Below are positions 17,046 through 26,034 of a stretch of DNA of 64,000 nucleotides, piece after piece (position 1 is the first letter of the stretch; each line of letters starts with the position of its first letter). The stretch spans positions 1,178,001 through 1,242,000 of the forward strand of contig CBDCQL010000002.1 of assembly GCA_965220615.1 (NCBI GenBank). Direction: 5' to 3'. The translations under genes were made by a program, and so were the position numbers. Source of the stretch: JAGWBD01 sp965220615. Its GTDB lineage: Bacteria; Chloroflexota; Anaerolineae; Aggregatilineales; Phototrophicaceae. Below the pieces are notes generated by a model. That model was not told the origin of the DNA, made no database searches, and saw nothing but the letters and a program-made list of their open reading frames with translations.

Positions 17046-18494
17046 ATCGTAACGCCTGAAACCCGGTTCCTCCCCGGGAACCGGCGAATTGGCGAAGGTG
17101 CCGCGGGCGCGCACTGTGGCTTCGCCACCGAAAGCTTCCACTTTTGCCCGCTGGTCCGCGCGCGCCATTGCATCGACCGCCTCGGGGTCCAGCATGGACC
17201 TCAGGCTCGCTTCGCGTTCCTCCAGCACAGGGCGGTATTCTGGCGTACCCGCCAGGTCCCTGCCTTCCCAGGGGTCGTCGACAAGGTCGAAGAGTTGCGG
17301 CGGCCCGTTGACATAGTGCACATACTTGTAGCGCAGGTCGCGCAGCATGAAGTAACCGTGTCGCGTGCCGACCGTGTGGTACTCGGAAAAAACGCTGCGG
17401 TCCTGGTCCGGTTCCTGCATCAGCGACCACAGGGAATGCCCCGGGAGCTGCGCAGACCAGTCGTCAGGTCTGGCGTCGACGGCCTCTAGAATCGTAGGCG
17501 CCATATCGAGCAGCGAGACCGGAGTCTGCACCACGTGTCCTGCAGGCACGTCCGGCCCGGCCATAATGAGTGGAATGGCGGCAGACTCTTCATACATGGT
17601 GAACTTGCCGTAGAGGCCTCGTGCGCCCAGGCTCTCGCCGTGGTCCGTGCTGTAGATTACGCGGGTGCTGTCATTCAAACCAAGGTCGTGCAGGGCGGTT
17701 ATCACCGCACCGACGTTGGCGTCTACGTACTCACAAACGGCGTAATACGTCGCCAGTAACTTTCTCAGCGTCTCTTCGTCGAAGGGGGGTTCAAGATTGA
17801 AAAAGCGTCGCAGGTTGTCCAGCACCGGATGCCGCGGCCAGTCTGGCTCTTGCCACTGCGGCGGCAGCGGCAGGGAACCCGGATCCTGCCTGGCGAAGAA
17901 ATCCGGCGGCGCGATAAAAGGCGGATGGGGACAAACCAGTGAGAGAAAGAGCACCCAGGGTCTGTCATCATTGGCATGTTGCTTTAGCCATTCCAGCGCG
18001 TGAGAGGTGTTGCTCGCGTCGTACTGCAGATAGGTCGAATCGCCGGGGCCGGCTTCGGTAATGCAGCCGCGACTGTCCCGCATGGGAGGGTCATCGCGGA
18101 TGCAGGCAAGCAGGTCACCCTGCCCCTCCACGACGTGCAGGGGGTCGATTTCCTCGGTAAACCCGTTGTCGTCGTCGGCGCTGCGGAAATGCAGCTTGCC
18201 AATCGACGTGACGTTGTATCCCTGCTCCCGCAACTGGTGTCCCCAGCCCCGCGGCGTACCGTTCCAGGGGAAGGCATTGTCCCAGTGGCGGATCCTGTGC
18301 ACGTACTGCCCTGTGGCCAGGGAAGCGCGCGCCGGCACACAAATCGGGCAATTGGTGTAGGCGTTGGCGAAGCGCGTCCCGCGGGCGGCCAAAGCGTCCA
18401 GGTTGGGCGTGCGCGCCGCGGCGTTGCCGCTGCAGCCCAGCACATTGACGTTGTGCTGGTCGGAGAAGATGAAGAGCAGGTTGGCGGGCTTCAC
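17037..18494 (-). CDS. type I sulfatase, apparently cytoplasmic
   Basis: This 485-residue arylsulfatase-family protein carries the formylglycine motif as CVPAR (Cys52), preceded by the metal-binding FIFSDQHN near the N-terminus. It ends its catalytic core with the YSTDHGESLG motif. The Cys must be converted to formylglycine by a maturase that is not in this window. There is no signal peptide, so desulfation would take place inside the cell. The HWDNAF and GWGHQL region resembles choline-sulfatase or N-sulfoglucosamine sulfohydrolase-like groups. The start overlaps the upstream hydroxyacid dehydrogenase as ATGA, so they share a transcript. Confidence 0.9.
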   Translation of the reverse strand: MKPANLLFIFSDQHNVNVLGCSGNAAARTPNLDALAARGTRFANAYTNCPICVPARASLATGQYVHRIRHWDNAFPWNGTPRGWGHQLREQGYNVTSIGKLHFRSADDDNGFTEEIDPLHVVEGQGDLLACIRDDPPMRDSRGCITEAGPGDSTYLQYDASNTSHALEWLKQHANDDRPWVLFLSLVCPHPPFIAPPDFFARQDPGSLPLPPQWQEPDWPRHPVLDNLRRFFNLEPPFDEETLRKLLATYYAVCEYVDANVGAVITALHDLGLNDSTRVIYSTDHGESLGARGLYGKFTMYEESAAIPLIMAGPDVPAGHVVQTPVSLLDMAPTILEAVDARPDDWSAQLPGHSLWSLMQEPDQDRSVFSEYHTVGTRHGYFMLRDLRYKYVHYVNGPPQLFDLVDDPWEGRDLAGTPEYRPVLEEREASLRSMLDPEAVDAMARADQRAKVEAFGGEATVRARGTFANSPVPGEEPGFRRYDSG

Positions 18495-19483
18495 GGCTGG
18501 CTTTCCTCCAGGCGTCGTACGACTTTGGGCCAGACGGGCGGATTCAACAGATGCGGCGGTCGTTCGCCGGCGAACACCTGTCTCACCTGCGCCATCGCCA
18601 TCTCCAGCATTTTGTAATTCGCGCGTGGTGTGGAGCCCGCAATGTGTGGGGTCAAAATGACGCGTTCATGCGTGAGAAGCGGGCTATCTGGCATGGGAGG
18701 TTCCGGGTCGCAGACGTCGAGGCCGACGCCGAACAGCCGGCCGCTGTCCAGGGCAGCCAGCAGGGCCACCTCATCGACGTGACCGCCACGGGAGACGTTG
18801 ATGAAAATTGCGTCGTCTTTCATCTGCGAAAAGCGCTCCGCATTCATGACGTGACGCGTGTTTTCATTGAGCGGCAAATGCAGTGAGACCACGTCGGACG
18901 TGGCCAGCAAGACTTCCAGCGATTCGACGGAGGTCACACCCAGTCCCTGCATGTGCTCTGCCGCCAGAAAGGGATCGTGGGCCTGTACCTTCATGCCCAT
19001 GGCCAGGGCAACCCTGGCGACGTGGCTGCCGATGCGTCCCAGCCCTACCAGGCCCAGTTGCCTGCCCGCCAGTTCGATAGCCCGGTAAGGCGGCCGCGTC
19101 ACCTCGTCAATCAAATTCCTGCGCATGTCTTCCCGGATGGCTGGCAAACTCTTGGCCACCCCCATCAGCAAGGTGAGCGCCAATTCCGCCGTAGACATGG
19201 TGGGTCCGTCCGGCGTGTTGACCACGGCGATGCCATGATTCGTCGCATCCCTGAGGTCCACCTTGTCAAAGCCGATGCCCGTGCGCGCGATGACGAGCAA
19301 CTCTGGCGCACGCCGCATCATCGCCTCGTCATAGGGCATGCCCCCGGCGATCACCGCCTGGGCCCTTTCGATGTTGTGAAAGCCGTCGCCACTGCCCTGG
19401 GCAGCTGCAAGTCGCTCCACGTCCTCGCCGATCAGGACGTCAAATTCCGGCCCGTAGGTCCATTCAAACCAGATTCTGTGCAT
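18491..19483 (-). CDS. D-isomer-specific 2-hydroxyacid dehydrogenase
   Basis: The 330-residue protein has the Rossmann motif LVGLGRIGSHVA with Asp in VQAHDPF after strand 2, which favours NAD. The catalytic residues are Arg (NVSRGGHVDE), Glu (CDPEPPM) and His (LTPHIAGST). It is a different subfamily from the enzyme at 16086. I take ATG 19483 as start because earlier codons lack a ribosome-binding site. The stop overlaps the sulfatase start, suggesting that desulfation and oxidation of the same molecule are coupled. The substrate is unknown; phosphoglycerate dehydrogenase-like activity cannot be excluded. Confidence 0.87.
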   Translation of the reverse strand: MHRIWFEWTYGPEFDVLIGEDVERLAAAQGSGDGFHNIERAQAVIAGGMPYDEAMMRRAPELLVIARTGIGFDKVDLRDATNHGIAVVNTPDGPTMSTAELALTLLMGVAKSLPAIREDMRRNLIDEVTRPPYRAIELAGRQLGLVGLGRIGSHVARVALAMGMKVQAHDPFLAAEHMQGLGVTSVESLEVLLATSDVVSLHLPLNENTRHVMNAERFSQMKDDAIFINVSRGGHVDEVALLAALDSGRLFGVGLDVCDPEPPMPDSPLLTHERVILTPHIAGSTPRANYKMLEMAMAQVRQVFAGERPPHLLNPPVWPKVVRRLEESQP

Positions 19484-19570
19484 TCCCCGACCCTGTATCG
19501 TGAATGTGCGCAAGCCAGGCGAGTGTAGTACATTCGGCCACTGTGCGCATCAACATAACAGGGTGATACC

Positions 19571-20740
19571 GTGAAGATTATTGACGTGCAGGCCTGCGTA
19601 ATCGGTCGTCCCGAACCGCACAGTGGCGGCAGCGTGTGGACCTTCGTGCGCATTTACACGGACGAAGGCATCTACGGCACAGGTGAATGCAATTCCGCGG
19701 CGGCCATGGCCTCCGGCTTCGCCGTCAAGGAAGCCATTCTGCACCTGAAGCCGCGCCTGCTGGGCAAGGACCCGCTCAACATCGCCCCGCTCTACGAAGG
19801 CCTGCGACGCAGCGGACGCTACGGCGGCACGTCGGCCCCGCCCATCATCTTTGCCATAACGGGTATCGAAAACGCGCTTTTCGATCTCGCCGGCAAGGCC
19901 CTGGGGCTGCCGGTATGGCAACTGCTGGGCGGCCGCTTCAGGGACAGCATTCGTCTGTATGCAGACTGTCATTTCGGCGAAAGTAACGACCCGCAGACCT
20001 GGGCCGACAAGGCGCTGGAAGTCCTTGACGAAGGGTACAACGCTATCAAGTTCGACGTTGACGGCACCGGAGTTGGCCGCCGCGATGCGTGGAACTGGAG
20101 CGTCAGCGCGCAGGAGATGTCACATATCGTCGGCCTGGTGGAAGGCGTGCGTGGAGCCATCGGGCCGGAAATCGACCTGGCGATCGATTGCCACGGGCAG
20201 TTCGACCTGCCTTCGGCAATCACCCTCGCCCACGCGCTGGAGGACCTGCGCCTGCTCTGGCTGGAGGAACCCGTCCCGGCCGAAAACGTCGCGGCAATGG
20301 CGCAGGTCCGCGCCAGCAGCAGCACGGCCATCTGCACGGGAGAAAACCAGTACACACGTTACGATTTTCTCGACTTGCTGCAGCAGGAGGCGACAGACGT
20401 CATCATGCCGGACCTTGCCAAGGCCGGCGGTCTGCTGGAAGGCAAACGCATCGGCGAACTGGCCGAGACCTTTTTCGTGCCGGTGGCGCCGCACAATGTC
20501 TCTTCTCCGCTGGGGATGATGTCCGCCTGTCACTGCATGGCAGCCATCCCCAACTTCCTGCTGCTGGAGTTTCACGGACGTGAAATCTCCTGGTGGGAAG
20601 AGCTGTGCGACGGCGAGAAACCCTTCGTAGATAATGGCAACATGAAGGTATCGGACCGACCCGGCATCGGAGTAGAACTGAACGACGACGCAGCGCGCAA
20701 ACTGATGTGGCGAGACGATCGCTATTTCGAGGCGCCCTGA
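19571..20740 (+). CDS. enolase-superfamily dehydratase (mandelate racemase/galactonate dehydratase-like)
   Basis: The 389-residue protein shows a capping domain, then a (beta/alpha)-barrel. A Lys sits in AIKFDVDG, and the metal ligands are Asp in AIDCHGQF, Glu in WLEEPVPAEN and Glu in CTGENQYTR. A general base His appears in APHNVSSPLG. This pattern fits sugar-acid dehydratases that remove water from an aldonate to give a 2-keto-3-deoxy acid. The start is GTG 19571, with AGGGTGA upstream. Aldolase-like genes at 24294 and 26850 could use the product. The exact sugar acid is not decided by sequence. Confidence 0.88.
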   Translation: MKIIDVQACVIGRPEPHSGGSVWTFVRIYTDEGIYGTGECNSAAAMASGFAVKEAILHLKPRLLGKDPLNIAPLYEGLRRSGRYGGTSAPPIIFAITGIENALFDLAGKALGLPVWQLLGGRFRDSIRLYADCHFGESNDPQTWADKALEVLDEGYNAIKFDVDGTGVGRRDAWNWSVSAQEMSHIVGLVEGVRGAIGPEIDLAIDCHGQFDLPSAITLAHALEDLRLLWLEEPVPAENVAAMAQVRASSSTAICTGENQYTRYDFLDLLQQEATDVIMPDLAKAGGLLEGKRIGELAETFFVPVAPHNVSSPLGMMSACHCMAAIPNFLLLEFHGREISWWEELCDGEKPFVDNGNMKVSDRPGIGVELNDDAARKLMWRDDRYFEAP

Positions 20741-20742
20741 CC

Positions 20743-21603
20743 TCAGCCCATGGCGAAGCTGGAACGCTGCAGCACCGTCTGGTTTTCGTAGATCGAGCCG
20801 GGTCGTTCCGCCGGCGGCAGGGGCATCCGGACCGGAACATCCGCCAGGCGCGGAACAATGGATGTTTCGCCGGCCACCATATTTGAATCAAAGCTCGCCA
20901 GGTCTCCCGGCCCCAGCAGGGGCCAGGCATCCGCCGCGCAAAACTGAAAGAGCAGGAAGCGACGTGGCTGTGTCGAGGTGTTGGGCGCCGAGGCGTGCAG
21001 CGCGCGCGCGTGGTGAATGGAGATGCCTCCGGCCCGGACTTCAATGGAGGCGGTCTCGCCCGGCTCAAAATCCGGGTCGGTAACGGCGCCGGCGAAGGCA
21101 CCCTCATGGTGGTGGTCGTAAACCGGTCCCCGCTGTGAACCCGGAACCACAAGCAGACAGCCGTTGGCCAGGGTCATGTCATCGATACAGACGCCTACCG
21201 CCAGCAAATCGTCGTTGGTGTGAGGGTAGAAGGCCCAGTCCTGATGCCATTCGACAGGGCTGCCAAACCCTGGCGACTTCATGTTCAGTTTCGTGCCGTT
21301 CTGCCGGATGTTGGGCCCGATCAGTTGCGACACGATGGCGACGATATTTTTGTGACGCATGATGCGGTCATAAACGGGATGATGGGCAATGGGGTCCTTC
21401 AGGCGTCGCAGACGAGGTTCCTCGAAGCTGTGGCCAGGTTCCAGGTCGAAGACTGCATCATTCGCGCTGACGTGACGGGACTTGTCGACGAACTCCTGGG
21501 TTACCCGCCGCAAGTCCTCGACGTCCTGCGGCGAGAGGACGTCTTCCACCCCCAGCCAGCCCTGCTCGTGGTAAAAGTCGATCTGCTCCCGTCCCAACAT
21601 CAT
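20743..21603 (-). CDS. phytanoyl-CoA dioxygenase (PhyH) family protein
   Basis: PhyH-like proteins are Fe(II)/2-oxoglutarate oxygenases. The 286-residue sequence shows the iron-binding HxD in VEWHQDWAFYPH, the distal His near SIHHARALHASAPN, and the 2-oxoglutarate-binding Arg in TQPRRFLLFQF. Environmental Chloroflexota and Poribacteria carry many such paralogues of unknown substrate. ATG 21603 is preceded by AAGGGAG at good spacing; the longer upstream frame overlaps the next gene's promoter region. It converges on the enolase-superfamily gene with only 2 nt between stops. Confidence 0.88.
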   Translation of the reverse strand: MMLGREQIDFYHEQGWLGVEDVLSPQDVEDLRRVTQEFVDKSRHVSANDAVFDLEPGHSFEEPRLRRLKDPIAHHPVYDRIMRHKNIVAIVSQLIGPNIRQNGTKLNMKSPGFGSPVEWHQDWAFYPHTNDDLLAVGVCIDDMTLANGCLLVVPGSQRGPVYDHHHEGAFAGAVTDPDFEPGETASIEVRAGGISIHHARALHASAPNTSTQPRRFLLFQFCAADAWPLLGPGDLASFDSNMVAGETSIVPRLADVPVRMPLPPAERPGSIYENQTVLQRSSFAMG

Positions 21604-21704
21604 GGTTGCTCCCTTTTCCCCGACCTGGACCATTGTATCCCTTGCGTCTGGAGAGGCAAGCGCCCTGCGTTGGCTGGCCATGGTGCAGACGTTATGCTCG
21701 CCGA

Positions 21705-23534
21705 ATGGCCATTCACCGCCTGGCACACAGATTGTTGCCCCCTGGACTTGCCCTGCTTCTGCTGCTCGCCGCCTGCCTGACGACCTTGCAAACGATTCCC
21801 AATGGCTCCAGCCATTACCTCATGATCGACGTAGGCGAGACCCAAATCGTCCTGAACGAATGGGGCAGCCTGCACCCCACAGGTTATCCCCTGTACGTCA
21901 TCAGCGGCAACGCATTGACGGGCTTCCTGCGCGCCCTGAACGTGGGTCCGCTGGTCGCGGCAAGTCTGGTTTCCCTGCTGTGGGGTCTGCTGGCGTTGCT
22001 GCTAATGTTCGTCGTGGCCACGCGCCTGGGCTTCGCACCCTGGCCGGCGACCGGCGCCGTCCTCCTCTACGGACTGACCCGCACGGTCTGGGTCCACAAC
22101 GTCATCGCTGAAATCTACTCCTTCAATTTGCTGCTCACACTGCTCCTGCTTTACCTGACCTTTACGCCAGTTCCCCGCGACAGGCAACTCTTCCTGCTGG
22201 CTCTGGTCGGAGGGATCGCCCTGGGACACCATCGCGCCTTCGTGATGCTCGTTCCACCCCTGCTTTACGCCATCTGGCCGGCCCTGCGCGTCAGCGGCAA
22301 GCGCTCGTCCAAACTGGTATTTGCCGGCCTTTTGCTCGCTGCAGCCGGCCTGGCCCCTTATTTTTGGCCACTACTGCGGGCCAGGGCCGGCGCCGACTGG
22401 GTGTATGGTGCGCCGACTTCGCTCTCAAAACTGGTGGACATTTTTTTCGCAAGCGAATACAGCCGCTTCATTGGCCCGCCGGCATCACTGCCCGACCTGC
22501 TGCGAAACCTGCAGCAGGTCAACGAGGTCATCCTGCGCGAACTGTCGCTTCCAGGTGTGCTGCTCGGCGGTGCGGGTTTGTTGCTGGCCTCGCGCGCGGG
22601 ACGACGTTCCGCCAGGACCTTCCTGCTGGTTGCACTCTGTGCCTGGCTCTTTCACGCCGGGTTCTACCGGGACATCCTGTCGGCACTGATTCTGCCGATA
22701 ACGTTAAGTCTGGCCTTTGGCTGGCTTTACCTCGTCGAGGCGCTGCAGAAGGCTCGCCCTGGCCCTGCGGCCCTGTCAATCCTTTTTATGCCTGCAATAC
22801 TCGTTTCGACGATTCTGCTGTGGCGGTACAACCAGCCCTTTCTGCAGGAGTTGACCCGTGATCCAACGGGGCTGGAGACTGTCGACGCGCTTGAGGCTGC
22901 CCCCGCCGGATCGACTGTCATGCTCGCCTGGGGACCACGTTTTTTCGCGGCCTCCTCCGCCCAACTGTACCAGGGTCGCCTGCAGAACATCACGCTGGTC
23001 GATCACAACGGGGACATGCGGCCTGCCTTTCACGCCAACCGGTTGATCACGCCCGACTACACCTTCTTCAACCAGCCGCCGCAATGGTGGGAAGAGAGGC
23101 TGGGCCAGCAAGTCTGGCTGGATGGCGCCCCCCCCGGGCTGGTGCGGATTCGCCCTGTCCCGGTCATCGTGGAGGCCGGCAATTCGGGGATGAGCGATGT
23201 GGCATCCCGCCTCCACTGTTCACCGGGGAAACTGGTGCTGGAAGTCGTGTGGAACGCCGGGGCGAATCCGCCGCTTCACGACCTCAGCGTCTTCGTCAAG
23301 GCTTTTGGAAGCGACGGCGATCTTATCGCCCAGGGCGATCAGCTTGCCCCGGTCTATGGCTTGCGTCCCACCAGTGCATGGCTGGGCAACGAACAGGTTC
23401 GGGATTTCTATCCGGTTATCGTTCCGGCGGACCGTGTGAGCCACGTCGAATACGGTCTTTATCGCGTCAAACCTGGCGGAGGATTCGATAACGTACTCGA
23501 GAGAGTATTGCAGTCCGAATGCCATGTCGATTGA
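21705..23534 (+). CDS. DUF2723-family multi-pass membrane protein
   Basis: The 609-residue protein begins with a membrane helix (LLPPGLALLLLLAACLTTL), then the GETQIVLNEWGSLHPTGYPLY loop that marks DUF2723 proteins. About ten hydrophobic helices follow. A soluble C-terminal domain (about residues 430-609) lies outside the membrane. DUF2723 belongs to the GT-C-like glycosyltransferase clan, and its human relative TMEM260 is an O-mannosyltransferase. The acidic residues of the first loop (about residues 38-50) are consistent with that fold. The bacterial substrate is unknown. The gene stands alone between the PhyH gene and the liv remnant. Confidence 0.8.
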   Translation: MAIHRLAHRLLPPGLALLLLLAACLTTLQTIPNGSSHYLMIDVGETQIVLNEWGSLHPTGYPLYVISGNALTGFLRALNVGPLVAASLVSLLWGLLALLLMFVVATRLGFAPWPATGAVLLYGLTRTVWVHNVIAEIYSFNLLLTLLLLYLTFTPVPRDRQLFLLALVGGIALGHHRAFVMLVPPLLYAIWPALRVSGKRSSKLVFAGLLLAAAGLAPYFWPLLRARAGADWVYGAPTSLSKLVDIFFASEYSRFIGPPASLPDLLRNLQQVNEVILRELSLPGVLLGGAGLLLASRAGRRSARTFLLVALCAWLFHAGFYRDILSALILPITLSLAFGWLYLVEALQKARPGPAALSILFMPAILVSTILLWRYNQPFLQELTRDPTGLETVDALEAAPAGSTVMLAWGPRFFAASSAQLYQGRLQNITLVDHNGDMRPAFHANRLITPDYTFFNQPPQWWEERLGQQVWLDGAPPGLVRIRPVPVIVEAGNSGMSDVASRLHCSPGKLVLEVVWNAGANPPLHDLSVFVKAFGSDGDLIAQGDQLAPVYGLRPTSAWLGNEQVRDFYPVIVPADRVSHVEYGLYRVKPGGGFDNVLERVLQSECHVD

Positions 23535-23619
23535 TGGACGACAGTTGCGACATTTCATGCCATGATGCTATTCCTGCCCTGGACAATGACCAGTTTCATG
23601 TTCTGACAAGGAGGATGCA

Positions 23620-24263
23620 ATGAAACTTCGTTCGCTCGTTGCAGTCCTGTTGGTGTTATGTTTGTTCCCGTTTTCCGGTGCAGGCGCTCAGGACAACATA
23701 ACCCTGGGTGTCGTGATGCCCTTCACCGGCGCGCTCGGCTCCTTTGGTTCGGATTTTTTCCGCGGCGTTGAACTGGCCGTGGCGCAAATGAACGCCGAAC
23801 TGGAGGCCGCCGGCCCGGCCACACGTTTTGTGACGACTTCCGTGGATACGGAAGGCACGCCGGACGGTTCGGCCCGCGCCGTTGAAGCCGTTAGCGACCT
23901 GTTCCCGCTGGTTGCCAAGCGACGTGACAAGCCCGCCAGTCAACTGAGTGGTGGCGAACGCCAGATGCTCGCCATAGCCATAGGCTGGTTGTCCGGGCCC
24001 TCGCTCATGCTGCTTGATGAGCCCAGCGCCGGCCTGCCCCCAATCTGGTCAACGATGTGTTCCAGACCTTGTTGCCACTGAAGGGCCAGGTGATGACACT
24101 GGTAGTCGTCGAGCAAAATGCCCGCATTATTTTGTGTCATTGCGATAAGGTCTTTATCCTGTGTGAAGACAGGCTGGCCTTCGCCGGTAGCATCGAGGCC
24201 TGCTTGCAGGACGAGGAAACGATCAAGTCCCTGCTGGGCACTGGCCGGACCCTGCCGGCGTGA
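23620..24263 (+). pseudogene. livK::livF deletion chimera with a frameshift
   Basis: The frame starts with a ribosome-binding site (AAGGAGG) and a signal peptide (MKLRSLVAVLLVLCLFPFS), then the start of a branched-chain amino-acid binding protein (ITLGVVMPFTGALGSFGSDF ... GTPDGSARAVEAV). At about 23885-23900 it switches in frame to the back half of a LivF ATPase: SDLFPLVAKRRDKPASQLSGGERQMLAIA, then the Walker B LMLLDEPSAGL. A second lesion near 24036-24045 shifts the frame. The remaining LivF tail (NLVNDVFQTLLPLKG ... VVVEQNARIIL) is read from about 24043 to TGA 24263. Most of livK, all of livHMG and half of livF appear lost in one deletion. Confidence 0.85.
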
Positions 24264-24293
24264 TATAGTATCTTCGCCTGGGATGAAGATTGG

Positions 24294-25238
24294 ATGCGCA
24301 ACATGACGTCAGCCATCAGCGGTATTTTCAACATTCTGGCAACGCCTTTCAATCCGGATGACTCCCTCGATCTGCCCGGACTTCGTCGCCTCGTCAATTT
24401 CCAGTTGGATCTTGGCGCCCACGGGTTAACAATCCTCGGCGTATTGGGGGAAGCGGCCAAACTCAGCGTTGACGAACGACGCGAGGTCATGGACACGGTT
24501 ATGGATACCGTGGACGGACGCGTTCCGGTCGTGGTGGGCGCCAGCCATCAGGACGATGCCACGCGACTGGCGCTGTGTCGTGCCGCGGAGACAGCCGGAG
24601 CCGCCGGGGTCATGGTCGCACCACCCAGGATGGAGTCGCCAACGGACGAAGCCGTCTTCGCCATCTACAGTGACCTGGCGGATGGCTGCAATATGGCCAT
24701 CGTGGTGCAGGACTTCCCGCCCGTCAACGATATTTTCATGTCCGCGCCGCTCATCGCCAGTATCGCGCGGGAAATCCCGGCTGCGCGTTACCTCAAGCTG
24801 GAAGATCCGCCTCTGATGCAAAAAATCAGTGAGATTCGCGCCGAAGTCGACGGACTGGAGATTTTCGGTGGCCTGGGCGGCATGTTTCTTCTGGAGGAGT
24901 TGGGGCGCGGCGCGTCCGGCACCATGACAGGCTTCGCCTTCACGGAAATCCTGATCGCAGTTTTTGACGCCTGGAGCAGCGGGCAAGTGGAAGAGGCCCG
25001 ATGCATTTTCGACCAGTACCTGCCGCTAATCCGCTTTGAAAACCAGCCGGTCATTAACCTGAGCATTCGCAAGGAATTGCTGCGCCGTCGTGGCGCGTTC
25101 GATTGCAACAAGCCAAGACCCCCCTACGCGGCGATCGACGAGGGCACCTTGCAGGAAATCGACTGGATCTTCGAGCGAGTTGGGATCGCCGATCCGACAC
25201 ACAAAATTGCGTTTCACACGACAGGAGTGCCCGCATGA
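24294..25238 (+). CDS. DapA/NAL-family aldolase or dehydratase (not biosynthetic DHDPS)
   Basis: This 314-residue class I aldolase-fold protein has the GVLGEAAKLS loop (the GxxGE pyruvate-binding motif) and the Schiff-base Lys168 in ARYLKLEDPP. The Tyr usually found in the L/IYN.P motif is not there (VVQDFPPV), which argues against a true dihydrodipicolinate synthase. Members of this family act on 2-keto-3-deoxy sugar acids, 5-keto-4-deoxyglucarate or similar. The stop overlaps the next SDR gene as ATGA. A TATAGT element at 24264-24269 could be its -10. Together with the enolase-like dehydratase (19571) it suggests sugar-acid breakdown. Confidence 0.82.
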   Translation: MRNMTSAISGIFNILATPFNPDDSLDLPGLRRLVNFQLDLGAHGLTILGVLGEAAKLSVDERREVMDTVMDTVDGRVPVVVGASHQDDATRLALCRAAETAGAAGVMVAPPRMESPTDEAVFAIYSDLADGCNMAIVVQDFPPVNDIFMSAPLIASIAREIPAARYLKLEDPPLMQKISEIRAEVDGLEIFGGLGGMFLLEELGRGASGTMTGFAFTEILIAVFDAWSSGQVEEARCIFDQYLPLIRFENQPVINLSIRKELLRRRGAFDCNKPRPPYAAIDEGTLQEIDWIFERVGIADPTHKIAFHTTGVPA

Positions 25239-26017
25239 ATCTGGGACTGGACAACAGGGTTGCGCTGGTTGCTGCCGCCAGCAAGGGGCTGGGGTTCGGC
25301 GTGGCCCGCGCGTTGGCCGCTGACGGCGCAAGGGTATCCATCTGCAGCCGCACGGCGGATGACGTGGAAGCCGCGGCCCAAACGCTGAGGGACGAGACAG
25401 GCGCTGCGGTCATGGCCACGGCCTGCGACGTGACTGACGCTAAATCCATCAACAACTGGGTCAATGCGACGGTGGAGCGCTGGGGCCGCATCGACGCCCT
25501 GCTGGTGAACGCCGGCGGTCCACCGGCGGGCTTCATCCGCGAGATCAGTGAAGAGCAGTGGGAAGCCGCCTTTCAATTGACCCTGATGAGTTCCATTCGC
25601 ATGATCAATGCCGCCCTGCCCCATATGGGTCGCGGCGGCGCCATTCTGACGGTTACGTCTTCCTCCATCCGGGAACCCATCGAACGTCTGGCACTCTCGA
25701 CTGTCATGCGTTCCGGTGTGATGGGCCTGGTGAAGACCCTGGCCGACGAGCTCGCCGGGGAAGGCATTCGGGTGAACAATCTGATCCCCGGCCGCATCGA
25801 CACGGACCGCGTACGGCAACTGGATGGCATCACCGCCAACAGGCTGGGAATCACGCCCGAAGAGGCGCGCGAAAGAGCCATGGCAAACATCCCGTTGGGC
25901 AGGCTGGGCAGTATCGACGATTTTGGCGCGGCGGGAGCCTTTCTGCTCTCACCGGCCGCTGGCTACATCACGGGTGCTTCCCTGCGGGTCGACGGTGGCC
26001 AGATGCGCTCCGTCTAG
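25235..26017 (+). CDS. SDR-family protein with atypical active site
   Basis: The 260-residue protein is clearly an SDR: cofactor motif AAASKGLGFGVA, ICSRTADD after strand 2 (NADP-type Arg), LVNAGGPPAG in place of NNAG, and a C-terminal YITGASLRVDGGQMRSV. The catalytic Tyr-x-x-x-Lys is absent: after TSSSIREPIERL comes ALSTVMRSGV, so Tyr and Lys are replaced by Ser/Leu and Arg. A subgroup of FabG-like proteins shares this replacement. The ATG overlaps the stop of the DapA-like gene, indicating a common transcript. It may use different chemistry or serve a non-redox role. Confidence 0.85.
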   Translation: MNLGLDNRVALVAAASKGLGFGVARALAADGARVSICSRTADDVEAAAQTLRDETGAAVMATACDVTDAKSINNWVNATVERWGRIDALLVNAGGPPAGFIREISEEQWEAAFQLTLMSSIRMINAALPHMGRGGAILTVTSSSIREPIERLALSTVMRSGVMGLVKTLADELAGEGIRVNNLIPGRIDTDRVRQLDGITANRLGITPEEARERAMANIPLGRLGSIDDFGAAGAFLLSPAAGYITGASLRVDGGQMRSV

Positions 26018-26034
26018 GCTGGCGGACTCCGCCT

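Noticed and set aside
25103..25234. N-terminal extension of the SDR at 25235
   Set aside because: It lies within the DapA-like gene. The SDR fold begins right at ATG 25235.
24294..25238. Biosynthetic dapA for lysine
   Set aside because: The conserved Tyr region is altered and neighbours are catabolic; a sugar-acid role is more likely.
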